Shown: positions 63,472 through 64,000 of the stretch, one piece after another
How the letters are laid out: each line of letters begins with the position of its first letter
Numbering within the stretch: position 1 is the stretch's first letter
Assembly: GCF_047556435.1 (NCBI RefSeq)
Contig: NZ_CP180210.1
Location: 992,001 to 1,056,000, forward strand
Length of the DNA: 64,000 nt
Source: Alteromonas sp047556435
GTDB taxonomy: Bacteria > Pseudomonadota > Gammaproteobacteria > Enterobacterales > Alteromonadaceae
Direction of reading: 5' to 3'
Translations under genes and position numbers: made by a program
Notes under the pieces: model-generated
What the model saw: only the letters and a program-made list of their open reading frames with translations
Database searches by the model: none
Told to the model about the DNA's origin: nothing

Positions 63472-64000
63472 CAAGTGTAAATCGAGCCGCTTCTCTTGCC
63501 TTATCTGTGCGTTCTTCAAACAGGTAATTAAATGCCCACTGTCCCATTTCGTAGTGGGGAAGGGCCATGGTGGTCAAGCCTGGTTGTACGAGTGATGGGA
63601 TTATATCCCAGTCATCGAAGCTGCCTATGCCAATATCCTTTCCTACCTGAAGCCCGAGTGCCTGTACAACAAAGTATACTTCAACAGCCATTGGATCCTG
63701 ACCACAAAGGATAGCATCAGGCTTGAAGCTTTTTATCAACTCGGCAGCACGCTTCCGCGCAACTGAGCGCTCCTCATTCCCATCACCAATGATGACAGAT
63801 TCTATGATTAAGTTGTCCGAAGATGCTTTAGCGTCAGTAAATGCTTGTTCAACACCTTTTTTACGTAGCTTCGCTGCAATGATGTTTTCATTCAGGTTCA
63901 AAAAAGCAATGCGTTTGTAGCCTTTGCTTAGCATACTGGCTGTAATCTCGCGTGCCGCTTCTTGTTCATCGGGAACAATAGAAGGGTAGTGCCCATTGCT
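63452..64000 (-). CDS. LacI-family transcriptional regulator (5' end outside window)
   Basis: C-terminal 182 residues of a LacI/GalR regulator; the frame is open to the right edge, so the HTH and hinge are outside. Visible effector-domain motifs are GYKRIAFLNLNENIIAAKLR, FKPDAILCGQDPMAVEVYFV, GKDIGIGSFDDWDIIPSLVQ, and PGLTTMALPHYEMGQWAFNY. It is convergent with the permease. It most likely controls this fructan locus in response to a sugar, perhaps through the palindrome at 54014-54023. Confidence 0.92.
   Translation of the reverse strand, partial: SNGHYPSIVPDEQEAAREITASMLSKGYKRIAFLNLNENIIAAKLRKKGVEQAFTDAKASSDNLIIESVIIGDGNEERSVARKRAAELIKSFKPDAILCGQDPMAVEVYFVVQALGLQVGKDIGIGSFDDWDIIPSLVQPGLTTMALPHYEMGQWAFNYLFEERTDKAREAARFTLVSRQSF

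Noticed and set aside
1..64000. tRNA, rRNA, CRISPR arrays, insertion sequences, integrases or replication origins
   Set aside because: None could be recognised by eye; a dedicated covariance-model search for small RNAs was not possible.

Overview
The window looks like chromosomal DNA of a marine gammaproteobacterium of the Alteromonadales type (Alteromonas or a close relative). The base composition is balanced, genes are tightly packed, and the gene set fits: ApbE, a YegD-type Hsp70, HtpX, ChrA, a PA2778/PA2779 pair, several secreted proteins and lipoproteins, two RND pumps and a polysaccharide locus. I see no rRNA, tRNA, CRISPR array, integrase or insertion sequence. All family assignments come from motifs read by eye, not from database searches.

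Left part (1-14113): the 3' end of apbE and a yegD-like hsp70 are followed by an exported redox region. Three minus-strand genes encode a monohaem protein, a dihaem LamG lipoprotein and a Tat-exported DUF1501-like protein. Facing them across a 325-bp regulatory region is a plus-strand series: an HzsA-like dihaem lipoprotein, an SH3/beta-barrel protein, an OMP_myx_plus-type barrel, a TlpA-type thioredoxin, a DUF4266 lipoprotein ending in Gly-Cys-Gly-Cys-Asn, and a DUF3570 protein.

The same strand continues (14178-23606) with an unknown exported protein, three TPR proteins, a small exported protein, one TolQ/ExbB-like and two TolR/ExbD-like proteins, and a TonB-like protein with an AgmX/PglI-type C-terminus. 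Barrels, TPR lipoproteins, a 1 Q + 2 R motor and an AgmX-type linker together resemble the Myxococcus Agl-Glt trans-envelope machinery. Here that set is next to thiol and haem redox proteins. This is the most interesting region of the window.

Middle (23691-40650): htpX, chrA, an M1 aminopeptidase lipoprotein, an exported alpha/beta hydrolase, an RND pump with its adaptor, yigZ, a secreted metzincin-like protein, a PA2779/PA2778 pair, an APC permease and a broken EAL-domain remnant.

Accessory part (40896-53795): a three-gene unit (membrane-anchored class 3 lipase, 939-residue protein of unknown family, coiled-coil membrane protein), a second RND pump with adaptor, a small unknown protein, a DUF805 protein, glyoxalase I and a HipBA toxin-antitoxin pair behind inverted repeats.

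Right end (54066-64000): a fructan-type polysaccharide utilisation locus. It has a SusC/SusD pair of Bacteroidota style, an MFS sugar porter, a GH32 lipoprotein with a domain inserted in its propeller, a CscB/LacY-type permease and a convergent LacI regulator cut by the window edge. The pathway would bind and cleave a fructan at the surface, import oligosaccharide through SusCD, and move sugars into the cytoplasm by the two permeases. No fructokinase is visible in the window.
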